Positions 9,070-17,025 of a DNA stretch of 64,000 nucleotides are shown here, one piece after another. Location of the stretch: positions 4,040,501-4,104,500 of the forward strand of contig NZ_CP076134.1 in the NCBI RefSeq assembly GCF_018736085.1. Reading direction: 5' to 3'. The first letter of the stretch is position 1; every line of letters begins with the position of its first letter. Source of the DNA: Bradyrhizobium sediminis (lineage in GTDB: Bacteria; Pseudomonadota; Alphaproteobacteria; Rhizobiales; Xanthobacteraceae). The notes under the pieces are model-generated. The model saw only the letters and a list, made by a program, of their open reading frames with translations, made no database searches and was not told where the DNA came from. The translations under genes were made by a program, and so were the position numbers.

Positions 9070-10224
9070 TCACTCGGCCGGCGCGCCGTCGGCGACTGAA
9101 TTGCCGTTCCAGCCCGCCGCCGCTCCGGACGCGGACTTGCGTGACGGAATCAGCCGGTTCAGCTGCGGCTGGATGTAGTCGCCCCAGATCCCGGCCAGAC
9201 CGTTCGGGAAAGCGAGAACCACGGCGATGAACAGGCCGCCGAGCCCAAACAGCCACAATTCGGGAAAGGATTCCGACAGGCTGGTCTTGGCGAAATTGAC
9301 CAGCAGCGTGCCGTAAATCGCGCCCAGGATGGAAAGTCGGCCGCCGACCGCCGTATAGATCACCATTTCGATCGAGGGCACGATGCCGACGAAGGATGGC
9401 GACATGAAACCCACGTTGAGCGCGAACATCGCGCCGCCGATCGCGGAGAATATCGCGGCGATGCAGAAGGCGAAGATCTTGAAATTCGCAACGCTGTAGC
9501 CGGAGAATCTGACGCGATCCTCCTTCTCACGCATTGCGACCAGGATGCGTCCGAGCTTGGAGTGGCGGATAGACTGCGCAATGAAGATACAACCGAACAG
9601 GCACGCCACTTCGAAGAAATAGAGTACGATCTTGGCGTGATCCGGCCGGATGTCCCAACCCTTCAGGGTCCGCAGGTCGGTCATCCCGTTGATGCCGCCG
9701 GTGTAGCCCTGCTGGCCGACGATCAGAATGGTGAGAATTGCCGCGACCGCCTGGGTGATGATGGCAAAGTAGGTGCCGCCGACGCGGCGCTTGAACATCG
9801 CCGCACCTATGATGAATGCGAAGAATGCCGGCACCAGAATAACGGCAGCAACAGTGAAGGTGAGGCTGTGGAACGGCTGCCAGAACAACGGCAGCTGCGT
9901 GATCTGATTCCAGTCCATGAAATCGGGGATGCCGGGCGTGGACTGGATCTTGGTGTTCTCGGGACTGGAAGCCTCCAGCTTGAGGAACATCGCCATGCAG
10001 TAGCCGCCAAGCCCGAAGAACACGCCCTGCCCGAGACTCAGGATGCCGCCATAGCCCCAGCAGATGACCAGCCCCAGCGCCACGAAGGCGTAAGTCAGAT
10101 ATTTGGCAACCAGATTGAGACGGAATACGTCGAGGCCGAGCGGCAGAACTACCACCAGGAGGACCGCGAGCAGGAGAATGCCGAGGAGTTCCGATCGATT
10201 AGCAAAGCGCGGATTGTCGGTCAT
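9070..10224 (-). CDS. urtC: urea/amide ABC transporter permease UrtC
   Basis: This 384-residue LivM-like inner-membrane permease has about ten hydrophobic helices. The family motif GYGGILSLGQGVFFGLGGY is near residue 75, and the long periplasmic insertion after the second or third helix (PGIPDFMDWNQITQLPLFW) is typical of UrtC and absent from LivM. The C-terminal region carries the EAA-like cytoplasmic loop around AMREKEDRVRFSGYSV. It forms the translocation pore with UrtB for urea or short amides. It is separated from urtB by 20 bp and from urtD by 10 bp on the same strand. Confidence 0.92.
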   Translation of the reverse strand: MTDNPRFANRSELLGILLLAVLLVVVLPLGLDVFRLNLVAKYLTYAFVALGLVICWGYGGILSLGQGVFFGLGGYCMAMFLKLEASSPENTKIQSTPGIPDFMDWNQITQLPLFWQPFHSLTFTVAAVILVPAFFAFIIGAAMFKRRVGGTYFAIITQAVAAILTILIVGQQGYTGGINGMTDLRTLKGWDIRPDHAKIVLYFFEVACLFGCIFIAQSIRHSKLGRILVAMREKEDRVRFSGYSVANFKIFAFCIAAIFSAIGGAMFALNVGFMSPSFVGIVPSIEMVIYTAVGGRLSILGAIYGTLLVNFAKTSLSESFPELWLFGLGGLFIAVVLAFPNGLAGIWGDYIQPQLNRLIPSRKSASGAAAGWNGNSVADGAPAE

Positions 10225-10244
10225 GGCTTCAGCCCCTTATTTGC

Positions 10245-11171
10245 CTATTTGCGAACCTTGAGAGCGAAGAGACCTTGCGGCCGCAGCATCAGAATTCCGA
10301 CAACGGCGAGCAATGTGAGAACCTTGGCCATCGAGCCGGACATGAAGAATTCCAGGGTCGACTGCGTCTGCGAGATCGAGAAGGCCGAGGCGATAGTGCC
10401 GAGCAGACTCGCCGCACCGCCGAACACCACGACCAGGAACGTATCGACGATGTAGAGCTGGCCGGAGGTCGGGCCTGTCGAGCCAATCATGGTGAAGGCA
10501 CTGCCCGCGACCCCGGCGATGCCACAGCCAAGCGCGAAGGTGTAGCGATCGACTTTTTCGGTGTTGATGCCGACCGCGCCGGCCATCACGCGATTTTGCA
10601 CCACGGCGCGGACCTGGCGGCCCCAGCGCGACTTGTACATGATCCAGGCCACGCAGACCGTGATCAGCACGGTGAGGCACATCACGAAGATGCCGTTGAT
10701 CGGGACCTCGATGCTTTCGGTGACGCGCAGCGAACCCAGCATCCATTGCGGCAGTTCGACGCCGACTTCCCGCGCACCGAAAATCGAGCGATAGGCCTGC
10801 TGCAGCATCAGGCTGAGGCCCCAGGTCGCCAGCAGCGTATCCAGCGGGCGCTTGTACAGATGGCGGATCAGCGCCCATTCGACCAGCATACCGAGCGAGC
10901 CGGAGGCGACGAAGGCCAGCGCCATCGCGATAAAGAAGTATCCGGAAAACAGCGACGGCAAGTAGTGCTGAAAAGCGCTGGAGGTGAGCCAGGTGACATA
11001 GGCGCCGAGGATCATGAACTCGCCATGGGCCATGTTGATGACGCCCATCTGGCCGAAGATGATCGCAAGCCCAAGCGCCATCAGCACGTAGACGGAAAAC
11101 AGGATCAGGCCCGCGAAGCCCTGCATGACGAAAATGGAGCCCAAATCACCAATCGAGTAGTCGCCGAACAT
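10245..11171 (-). CDS. urtB: urea/amide ABC transporter permease UrtB
   Basis: This 308-residue LivH-like inner-membrane permease has eight or so hydrophobic helices, with LGLAIIFGQMGVINMAHGEFMILGAY near the start (the conserved Gly-Met-Asn-Ala-His-Gly permease motif) and the cytoplasmic coupling loop RWGRQVRAVVQNRVMAGAVGI. It partners UrtC. The protein is the short UrtB form without the large N-terminal periplasmic extension seen in some cyanobacteria. The ATG at 11171 has GGAGAAAC upstream. A strong hairpin separates it from urtA, the usual arrangement where binding protein must exceed permease. Confidence 0.92.
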   Translation of the reverse strand: MFGDYSIGDLGSIFVMQGFAGLILFSVYVLMALGLAIIFGQMGVINMAHGEFMILGAYVTWLTSSAFQHYLPSLFSGYFFIAMALAFVASGSLGMLVEWALIRHLYKRPLDTLLATWGLSLMLQQAYRSIFGAREVGVELPQWMLGSLRVTESIEVPINGIFVMCLTVLITVCVAWIMYKSRWGRQVRAVVQNRVMAGAVGINTEKVDRYTFALGCGIAGVAGSAFTMIGSTGPTSGQLYIVDTFLVVVFGGAASLLGTIASAFSISQTQSTLEFFMSGSMAKVLTLLAVVGILMLRPQGLFALKVRK

Positions 11172-11194
11172 CGATGTTTCTCCGTCGGGGAAGT

Positions 11195-11224
11195 CCCGCG
11201 TCGCGAGCAGGTTCGCGACGCGGG
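11195..11224 (-). promoter_or_regulatory. urtA-urtB intergenic hairpin
   Basis: A perfect 12-bp inverted repeat (CCCGCGTCGCGA and its complement) with a 6-nt loop lies in the 124-bp gap between the binding-protein gene urtA and the permease gene urtB. No T-run follows in the direction of transcription. It is likely an mRNA 3'-end stabiliser or partial terminator that raises urtA over urtBCDE expression. The palindrome is seen; the function is inferred. Confidence 0.7.
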
Positions 11225-11295
11225 GGTGTTGGGCGCGGATTGACGGTCCACGCCAGGGAGAGGCTTGGGAAAGCGCAGGATTTGTGCGCGAGCCC

Positions 11296-12555
11296 TTACT
11301 GATAGCCCTTGGGGAACGGATCCGGCTGGATCAGGTCGGCGGTCTCGAACACCACCTCGAATTGCCCGTCCAGCTTGGCTTTGCCCACGCGGGTCTTCGA
11401 CCACAGATGGTGGTTTTCGTGGATCCGGACATAGCCTTCCGGCGCACCCTTGAACTCGATGCCGGGCGAAGCCGCCGCAACCTTGTCGACGTCGAAGGAA
11501 CCCGCCTTCTCGACGGTGGCCTTCCACAGCCACGGGCCGAGATAGGCGGCCTGCGTCACGTCGCCGATCACCGTCTTCTCGCCCCACATCTTCTTGAACG
11601 CGGCAACAAACTTTTCGTTGTTCTCGTTCTTCAGCGACTGGAAGTACTTCATGCAGGCGTAGGCGCCGGCAATGTTCTCGCCGCCGATGCCGTCGATCTC
11701 GTCCTCGGTGACCGAGATGGTCAGAAGGGTCTGCTTCGACAGGTCGATGCCGGCCGCCTTGAGCTGCTTGTAGAACGCGACGTTGGATCCGCCGACGACG
11801 TCGGTGAAGATCACGTCGGGCTTGGTCAGCTTGATCTTGTTGATCACCGAGTTGAACTGGGTATTGCCGAGCGGGTAATATTCTTCACCAACGACTTTGC
11901 CCTTCAGCACGTTCTCGACATGCTTGCGCGCGATCTTGTTCGACGTGCGCGGCCAGATGTAGTCCGAGCCGATGAAGAAGAACGATTTCGCGCCCTTCTC
12001 CTTGGCGATCCAGTTCAGGCCGGCGAGGATCTGCTGCGTCGCTTCCTGGCCGGTGTAGATCACGTTCTTGGACTGCTCGAGGCCTTCGTAGAAGGTCGGG
12101 TAGTACAACATGCCGTTGTACTGCTCCATCACCGGCAGCACCGCCTTGCGCGACGCCGAGGTCCAGCAGCCCATGATCGAGGCCACCTTGTCGTTAACCA
12201 GCAACTTCTTGGCCTTCTCCGCGAAAGTCGGCCAGTCAGAGGCGCCGTCTTCCTGAATGATCTTTATCTTGCGGCCAAGCACACCACCCATGGCGTTGAT
12301 CTGCTCGATGGCGAGCTTTTCGGCCTGGATCGAGCCAGTTTCGGAGATCGCCATCGTGCCGGTGGCCGAATGCAGGATACCGACCGTAACTTCGGTATCG
12401 GTGACGGCCAGTCCCGTCGTGTTGACGGCCGAAGTCGCCGGCCCGGCGCCGAATGATACCCGCGGCAGCAGCGCCATGGCTGGCAGAGCTGCCGCTCCCA
12501 TCAGCAGTTTGCGGCGAAGCGGAGACTGCAGGCCCCGTTTGATCTCGTCTGACAT
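11296..12555 (-). CDS. urtA: urea/amide ABC transporter substrate-binding protein UrtA
   Basis: This 419-residue periplasmic binding protein is of the UrtA/FmdD type. The N-terminus has SPLRRKLLMGAAALPAMALL, a signal peptide with twin arginine, so Tat or Sec export. The mature part starts with the family hallmarks VTVGILHSATGTMAISETG and KLAIEQINAMGG, followed by a two-lobed type-I periplasmic fold (GSDYIWPRTSN, EYYPLGNTQFN). It binds urea or short amides (formamide, acetamide) and delivers them to UrtBC. The start is taken at ATG 12555; a GTG two codons upstream is also open. It heads the leftward operon and is divergent from the transporter-like kinase gene, which probably controls it. Confidence 0.92.
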   Translation of the reverse strand: MSDEIKRGLQSPLRRKLLMGAAALPAMALLPRVSFGAGPATSAVNTTGLAVTDTEVTVGILHSATGTMAISETGSIQAEKLAIEQINAMGGVLGRKIKIIQEDGASDWPTFAEKAKKLLVNDKVASIMGCWTSASRKAVLPVMEQYNGMLYYPTFYEGLEQSKNVIYTGQEATQQILAGLNWIAKEKGAKSFFFIGSDYIWPRTSNKIARKHVENVLKGKVVGEEYYPLGNTQFNSVINKIKLTKPDVIFTDVVGGSNVAFYKQLKAAGIDLSKQTLLTISVTEDEIDGIGGENIAGAYACMKYFQSLKNENNEKFVAAFKKMWGEKTVIGDVTQAAYLGPWLWKATVEKAGSFDVDKVAAASPGIEFKGAPEGYVRIHENHHLWSKTRVGKAKLDGQFEVVFETADLIQPDPFPKGYQ

Positions 12556-12614
12556 GAGCACCCCATTTTTGTTTGAGAACGCGCTTTTTGGTCAGGCGAG
12601 GATTGCTGAATTTG

Positions 12615-12655
12615 TGCGGTGCACAGATACGCAAGATCGCGTATATTGCACCGCA
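12615..12655. promoter_or_regulatory. 41-bp palindrome between urtA and the kinase gene
   Basis: The outer arms TGCGGTGCA and TGCACCGCA are perfect 9-bp complements; inner arms ATACGC and GCGTAT add 6 more pairs, separated by 3 and 2 unpaired bases, around a 6-bp centre. It lies 60 bp from the urtA ATG and 66 bp from the kinase GTG, in the middle of the divergent promoter region. A dimeric DNA-binding protein, most simply the LuxR-type regulator encoded next to the kinase, could bind here. The symmetry is seen; the binder is inferred. Confidence 0.6.
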
Positions 12656-12720
12656 AAATAGCGACGTAGGTTTTGGACCGGGCCTTGCATGTGCACGGGC
12701 TTCGGGTCAGGAGTGCAGAA

Positions 12721-15700
12721 GTGGCAGGGCGGCAGCGGATAGACCGCGTCAGGCGCCAATATAATCAGTGGGTTGCCAACCAGACGCTGGAAGACTACGC
12801 GCTGCGCTTCACGGCCAAGAGCGCGCGGCGCTGGTCCGCCGCCCGGGTCGCCAATACTGCGCTGGGCGCGATCTCGTTCCTGGCGCTGGAAGCGATCGGC
12901 GGCACCATCACCCTCAATTACGGCGTCACCAACGCCACCGCCGCGATTCTGGTGGTCAGCGTCATCATCTTCTGCTGCGGCCTGCCGATCGCCTACCACG
13001 CCGCCAAATGCGGCATCGACATCGACCTGCTGACGCGCGGCGCCGGCTTCGGTTACATCGGCTCGACCATCACCTCGCTGATCTACGCCTCCTTCACCTT
13101 CATCTTCTTCGCGATCGAAGCCGTCATCCTCGCCACCGCGCTCGAGCTTTGTCTCGGAATCCCGCGGCCCATCGGTTATCTCATCAGTGCGATCGTCATC
13201 ATCCCCCTGGTCACGCACGGCATCACGCTGATCAGCCGCTTCCAGCTGTGGACGCAGCCGGTCTGGTTCGTGCTCAATATCCTGCCGTTCGCCGCCATCG
13301 CTTTTGCCAGCCGGCACTCCTTCGTTGAGTGGACCAAATTCCCGGGCGAGCACGGCGATCCCAACGGCCACCTCGACCTGCTGTTGTTTGGAACCGCGGC
13401 CTCGGTCGTGTTCTCGCTGATCGCGCAGATCGGCGAGCAGGTTGACTTCCTGCGCTTCCTGCCGCGCGACCGGCGAAGTTCCAGGACATCGTGGTGGATC
13501 GCGATGCTCAGCGCCGGTCCCGGTTGGATCGTCGTCGGAGCCATCAAATTGCTGGCGGGATCGTTCCTCGCCTTTTTCGCACTCAGTCACGGCGTATCGG
13601 CCGAACATGCCGCTGAACCGGCGCACATGTATCTCGAGGCCTTTCATTACGTGCTGTCGCAGCCGGACCTCGCGCTGGCCCTGACCGGAACGTTCGTGGT
13701 GCTGGCGCAGATCAAGATCAACGTCACCAACGCCTATGCCGGTTCGATCGCCTGGTCGAATTTCTTTTCCCGCCTCACCCACAGCCATCCCGGCCGCGTG
13801 GTCTGGCTGGTGTTCAACGTGCTGGTCGCGCTGCTCTTGATGGAGATCGGCGTCTACAAGGCGCTGGAGCAGACGCTGGCGCTGTACTCCAACGTCGCCA
13901 TTGCCTGGGTCGGCGCGCTGGTCGCCGATCTCGTGGTCAACAAGCCGCTCGGCCTGCGGCCGCAGCAGATGGAGTTCAAGCGCGCGCATCTCTACGACAT
14001 CAATCCGGTCGGCGTCGGCGCCATGAGCATCGCCACCATCGTCTCGATCAGCGCGTTCTACGGCCTGTTCGGACCGACGGCGAAAGCGCTGGCGTCGTTC
14101 GTCGCGCTGGCGGTTGCCTTCGTCACAGCTCCCCTGATCGCCTGGGCCACCGACGGCAGGTATTACATCGCGCGCAAGCCGAAGCGGAGCTGGCAGAACA
14201 TCGAAGCGATCCAGTGCTGTATTTGCGAGCATACCTTCGAGCCGGAGGACATGGCCTCCTGCCCCGCCTATGCCGGCCCGATCTGCTCGCTGTGCTGTTC
14301 GCTCGACGCACGCTGCCATGATCTCTGCAAGCCGCATGCGCGGATCCAGGCACAGGTCTCGGAGACGCTGGGCAAGCTGCTGCCGCAGCCGATCTATGCC
14401 CGGATCAATTCGCAGCTCGGACACTATCTCGGCGTGTTCGCGGTTTCCGCCGGATTGGTCGGACTGACGCTCGCCCTGATCTATCTGCAGACCTCGGCGA
14501 CGGTGCACGCCGACAATCTGCAGCTATCCGAGGTGCTGTGGAAAGTGTTCTTTGCGCTGACCATCATCATCGGCGTGGTCGCCTGGCTGTTCGTGCTGGC
14601 GCAGCAGAGCCGGCGCGCGGCGGAAGCCGAAACAAGGCGGCAGACCACGCTCTTGATCCAGGAGATCGACGCGCACAAGCGCACCGACGCCGAGCTGCAG
14701 CGCGCCAAGGAAGTCGCCGAATCGGCCAACCTTGCGAAAAGCCGCTATGTCGTCGGCCTCAGCCACGAACTGCGCTCGCCGCTGAATGCGATCTCCGGCT
14801 ACGCCCAGTTGCTGGAACAGGATTCGAGCCTTTTGCCCAAGCCGCGCGATCAGGTACGGGTGGTCCGCCGCAGCGCCGATCACCTGTCCGGGCTGATCGA
14901 CGGCATTCTCGACATCTCCAAGATCGAGGCCGGCCGGCTGTATCTGTCGCGGGACGAAGTTCGCCTCAGCGAATTTCTCGACCAGCTGGTCGGCATGTTC
15001 CGCCTGCAGGCCGCCGCCAAGGGCATCGACTTCGTGTTCAAGCGGCCGACGGTGCTGCCCTTCGTGGTGTTTGCCGACGAGAAGCGCCTGCGCCAGATTC
15101 TGATCAACCTGTTGTCGAACGCCATCAAGTTCACGCAAGTGGGCAGCGTGCAGTTCGTTGTGCATTACCGCAGCCCGGTCGCGGAGTTCGAAGTGATCGA
15201 CACCGGCCCCGGCATCCAGGCTTCCGACCTCGATCGCATCTTTGCGCCGTTCGAGCGCGGCGCGCTCGGCGTTTCGCAGCCGCAGACCGGCACTGGCCTG
15301 GGCTTGACGATCAGCCGCTTGCTCGCGGGCGTGATGGGCGGCGACATCCGGGTCACGAGCACGGTCGGCAAGGGCTCTGCCTTCGGCGTCAAATTGCTGT
15401 TGTCGGAAGTCACCAACCCGACCCGGATCGCACCGGTCGACGCGCCGATCTTCGGCTATCACGGCCCGCGCAAGACCATCCTTATCACCGACGACGATCC
15501 GACCCAGCGCGATCTGTTGCGCGAGGTGCTGACGCCGCTCGGCTTCATCCTGCTGAGCGCGCCGGACGGACCCGCCTGTCTCACGCTCGCCCAGCATTGC
15601 CGGCCCGATCTGTTCCTGCTGGATATCTCAATGGCCGGCATGGACGGCTGGACGGTAGCGGAAACGCTGCGCGCCACCGGCCATCACCAGGCCCGCATCC

Positions 15701-16092
15701 TCATGGTTTCCGCCAGCGCGCTGGAGGCGCACGGCACGCCCTTGGCACAGCCGTTTCATGACGGCTATCTGATGAAGCCGATCGATATTCCAAAGCTGCT
15801 GGAATTGATCCGGCAGTTGCTCAAGATCGAATGGCAATATGAGACCGATCAGGTTCCGCTTTCCTGCTGGCAGCCGGACTCGGGATCGCGGCCGCCGCTG
15901 CGGCACATCGAGGAGCTCATCAGCCTCGGACAGATGGGCTACATCCGGGCCATTCAGGTCAAGCTCGCCGAAATCGGCGCCGACCACCCCGAGCATGCCG
16001 ATTTCGTCACCCAGATGCGCGCGCTGATCGATCGCTTCGACCTCGATCAGTACATGGCCACATTGAAGACATTGCACAGCTATGACCACTGA
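12721..16092 (+). CDS. hybrid histidine kinase with NCS1-permease-like sensor half
   Basis: A 1123-residue membrane protein. Residues about 1-480 look like a nucleobase:cation symporter-1 (cytosine/allantoin permease) with 10-12 helices (GAISFLALEAIGGTITLNYG; GEQVDFLRFLPR; INVTNAYAGSIAWSNF). Residues 499-536 hold nine cysteines (positions 499, 500, 502, 514, 522, 525, 526, 532, 536), like a zinc-binding knuckle. Two more helices (about 568-627) and a coiled linker lead to HisKA (His682 in LSHELRSP), HATPase (N-box INLLSNAIKF, DTGPGI, GTGLGL) and a receiver with Asp968 in FLLDISMAGMDG. GTG 12721 is chosen because AGGAG lies 7 nt upstream. It overlaps the regulator gene by 11 bp and is divergent from urtABCDE-fmdAB-amiE, so it probably senses amides, urea or related compounds through a permease-derived domain, as CbrA does with an SLC5 domain. 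Confidence 0.9.
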   Translation: MAGRQRIDRVRRQYNQWVANQTLEDYALRFTAKSARRWSAARVANTALGAISFLALEAIGGTITLNYGVTNATAAILVVSVIIFCCGLPIAYHAAKCGIDIDLLTRGAGFGYIGSTITSLIYASFTFIFFAIEAVILATALELCLGIPRPIGYLISAIVIIPLVTHGITLISRFQLWTQPVWFVLNILPFAAIAFASRHSFVEWTKFPGEHGDPNGHLDLLLFGTAASVVFSLIAQIGEQVDFLRFLPRDRRSSRTSWWIAMLSAGPGWIVVGAIKLLAGSFLAFFALSHGVSAEHAAEPAHMYLEAFHYVLSQPDLALALTGTFVVLAQIKINVTNAYAGSIAWSNFFSRLTHSHPGRVVWLVFNVLVALLLMEIGVYKALEQTLALYSNVAIAWVGALVADLVVNKPLGLRPQQMEFKRAHLYDINPVGVGAMSIATIVSISAFYGLFGPTAKALASFVALAVAFVTAPLIAWATDGRYYIARKPKRSWQNIEAIQCCICEHTFEPEDMASCPAYAGPICSLCCSLDARCHDLCKPHARIQAQVSETLGKLLPQPIYARINSQLGHYLGVFAVSAGLVGLTLALIYLQTSATVHADNLQLSEVLWKVFFALTIIIGVVAWLFVLAQQSRRAAEAETRRQTTLLIQEIDAHKRTDAELQRAKEVAESANLAKSRYVVGLSHELRSPLNAISGYAQLLEQDSSLLPKPRDQVRVVRRSADHLSGLIDGILDISKIEAGRLYLSRDEVRLSEFLDQLVGMFRLQAAAKGIDFVFKRPTVLPFVVFADEKRLRQILINLLSNAIKFTQVGSVQFVVHYRSPVAEFEVIDTGPGIQASDLDRIFAPFERGALGVSQPQTGTGLGLTISRLLAGVMGGDIRVTSTVGKGSAFGVKLLLSEVTNPTRIAPVDAPIFGYHGPRKTILITDDDPTQRDLLREVLTPLGFILLSAPDGPACLTLAQHCRPDLFLLDISMAGMDGWTVAETLRATGHHQARILMVSASALEAHGTPLAQPFHDGYLMKPIDIPKLLELIRQLLKIEWQYETDQVPLSCWQPDSGSRPPLRHIEELISLGQMGYIRAIQVKLAEIGADHPEHADFVTQMRALIDRFDLDQYMATLKTLHSYDH

Positions 16093-17005
16093 CCCCAGCA
16101 AACGCGACGTCGCGCTCGTCGTCGACGATTCCCCGGAAACGCTGCGGCTCCTGACCGACGCGCTCGACGGCGCCGGGATGACCGTGATGGTGGCGATGGA
16201 CGGCGCTGCCGCGATGCGGATCGTCGATCAGATCACGCCGGACATCGTCCTGCTCGACGCCGTGATGCCCGGCATCGACGGTTTTGAAACCTGCCGGCGG
16301 CTGAAGCGCGACGCCGGCCTCGCCAACGTGCCGGTGATCTTCATGACCGGGCTCGCCGAAACCGAACACATCGTGCGCGGCCTGGAGGCCGGCGGCGTCG
16401 ATTACGTGACCAAGCCGATCGTGATCGAGGAAATGCTCGCCCGGATCAGGGTTCACCTCGCCAACGCCAGGATGACGCAGAGCGCGCAGACCGCGCTCGA
16501 CGTCTCCGGCCGATTCCTGATGGCGGTGAGCCGTCAGGGCAAGATCATGTGGGCGACGCCGCAGGCGCAGAAACTGCTGTCGGACAATCTCGGGGCCGGC
16601 GATGAACTGGAATTGCCGCAGCCGATGCTGCAGTGGCTCGATTCTGCGCAAAAGGGCAAAGCCGGGGCGAAGACCCCTGCGCTCGCCTCGTTCCCGAACA
16701 ACGAGGCGCTGCGGCTGCAGTATATGGGCAAGCTCGGCCCCGATGAATTCCTGTTGCGCCTTGCCAAGGACAACGGCGCCGGCCTGCCGCAGGAATTCAG
16801 CAAGGATTTGGGCCTGACTACCCGGGAAGGCGAAGTGCTGTCGTGGCTCAGCAAGGGCAAGACCAACCGCGACATCGCGCAGATCCTGGGCCTGAGCCCG
16901 CGAACGGTCGACAAACATCTCGAGCAGATCTACTCGAAACTCGGCGTCGAGAACCGCACCGCGGCCGCCGCCATCGCCGTCAACGCGACGCACCGGAAAT
17001 CGTGA
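16082..17005 (+). CDS. response regulator, receiver plus LuxR-type HTH
   Basis: This 307-residue protein has an N-terminal receiver (VVDDSPE acidic pair, phosphorylatable Asp in IVLLDAVMPGIDG, Thr in FMTGLAE, Lys in YVTKPI), a middle segment of about 100 residues with a weak PAS-like or unassigned character (GRFLMAVSRQGKIMWATPQAQ), and a C-terminal LuxR/GerE helix-turn-helix (LTTREGEVLSWLSKGKTNRDIAQILGLS, then RTVDKHLEQIYSKLGV). Its ATG overlaps the last 11 bp of the kinase gene, so the pair is translationally coupled and almost certainly cognate. Its likely targets are the divergent amide/urea operon and its own promoter, through the palindrome at 12615-12655. Confidence 0.9.
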   Translation: MTTDPSKRDVALVVDDSPETLRLLTDALDGAGMTVMVAMDGAAAMRIVDQITPDIVLLDAVMPGIDGFETCRRLKRDAGLANVPVIFMTGLAETEHIVRGLEAGGVDYVTKPIVIEEMLARIRVHLANARMTQSAQTALDVSGRFLMAVSRQGKIMWATPQAQKLLSDNLGAGDELELPQPMLQWLDSAQKGKAGAKTPALASFPNNEALRLQYMGKLGPDEFLLRLAKDNGAGLPQEFSKDLGLTTREGEVLSWLSKGKTNRDIAQILGLSPRTVDKHLEQIYSKLGVENRTAAAAIAVNATHRKS

Positions 17006-17025
17006 GGGCCTGACAGGTCTACAGT

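Noticed and set aside
12592..14508. 638-codon minus-strand open frame opposite the kinase gene
   Set aside because: Asp/Gln/Arg-rich shadow of a hydrophobic coding region; the plus-strand product has clear permease and kinase motifs.
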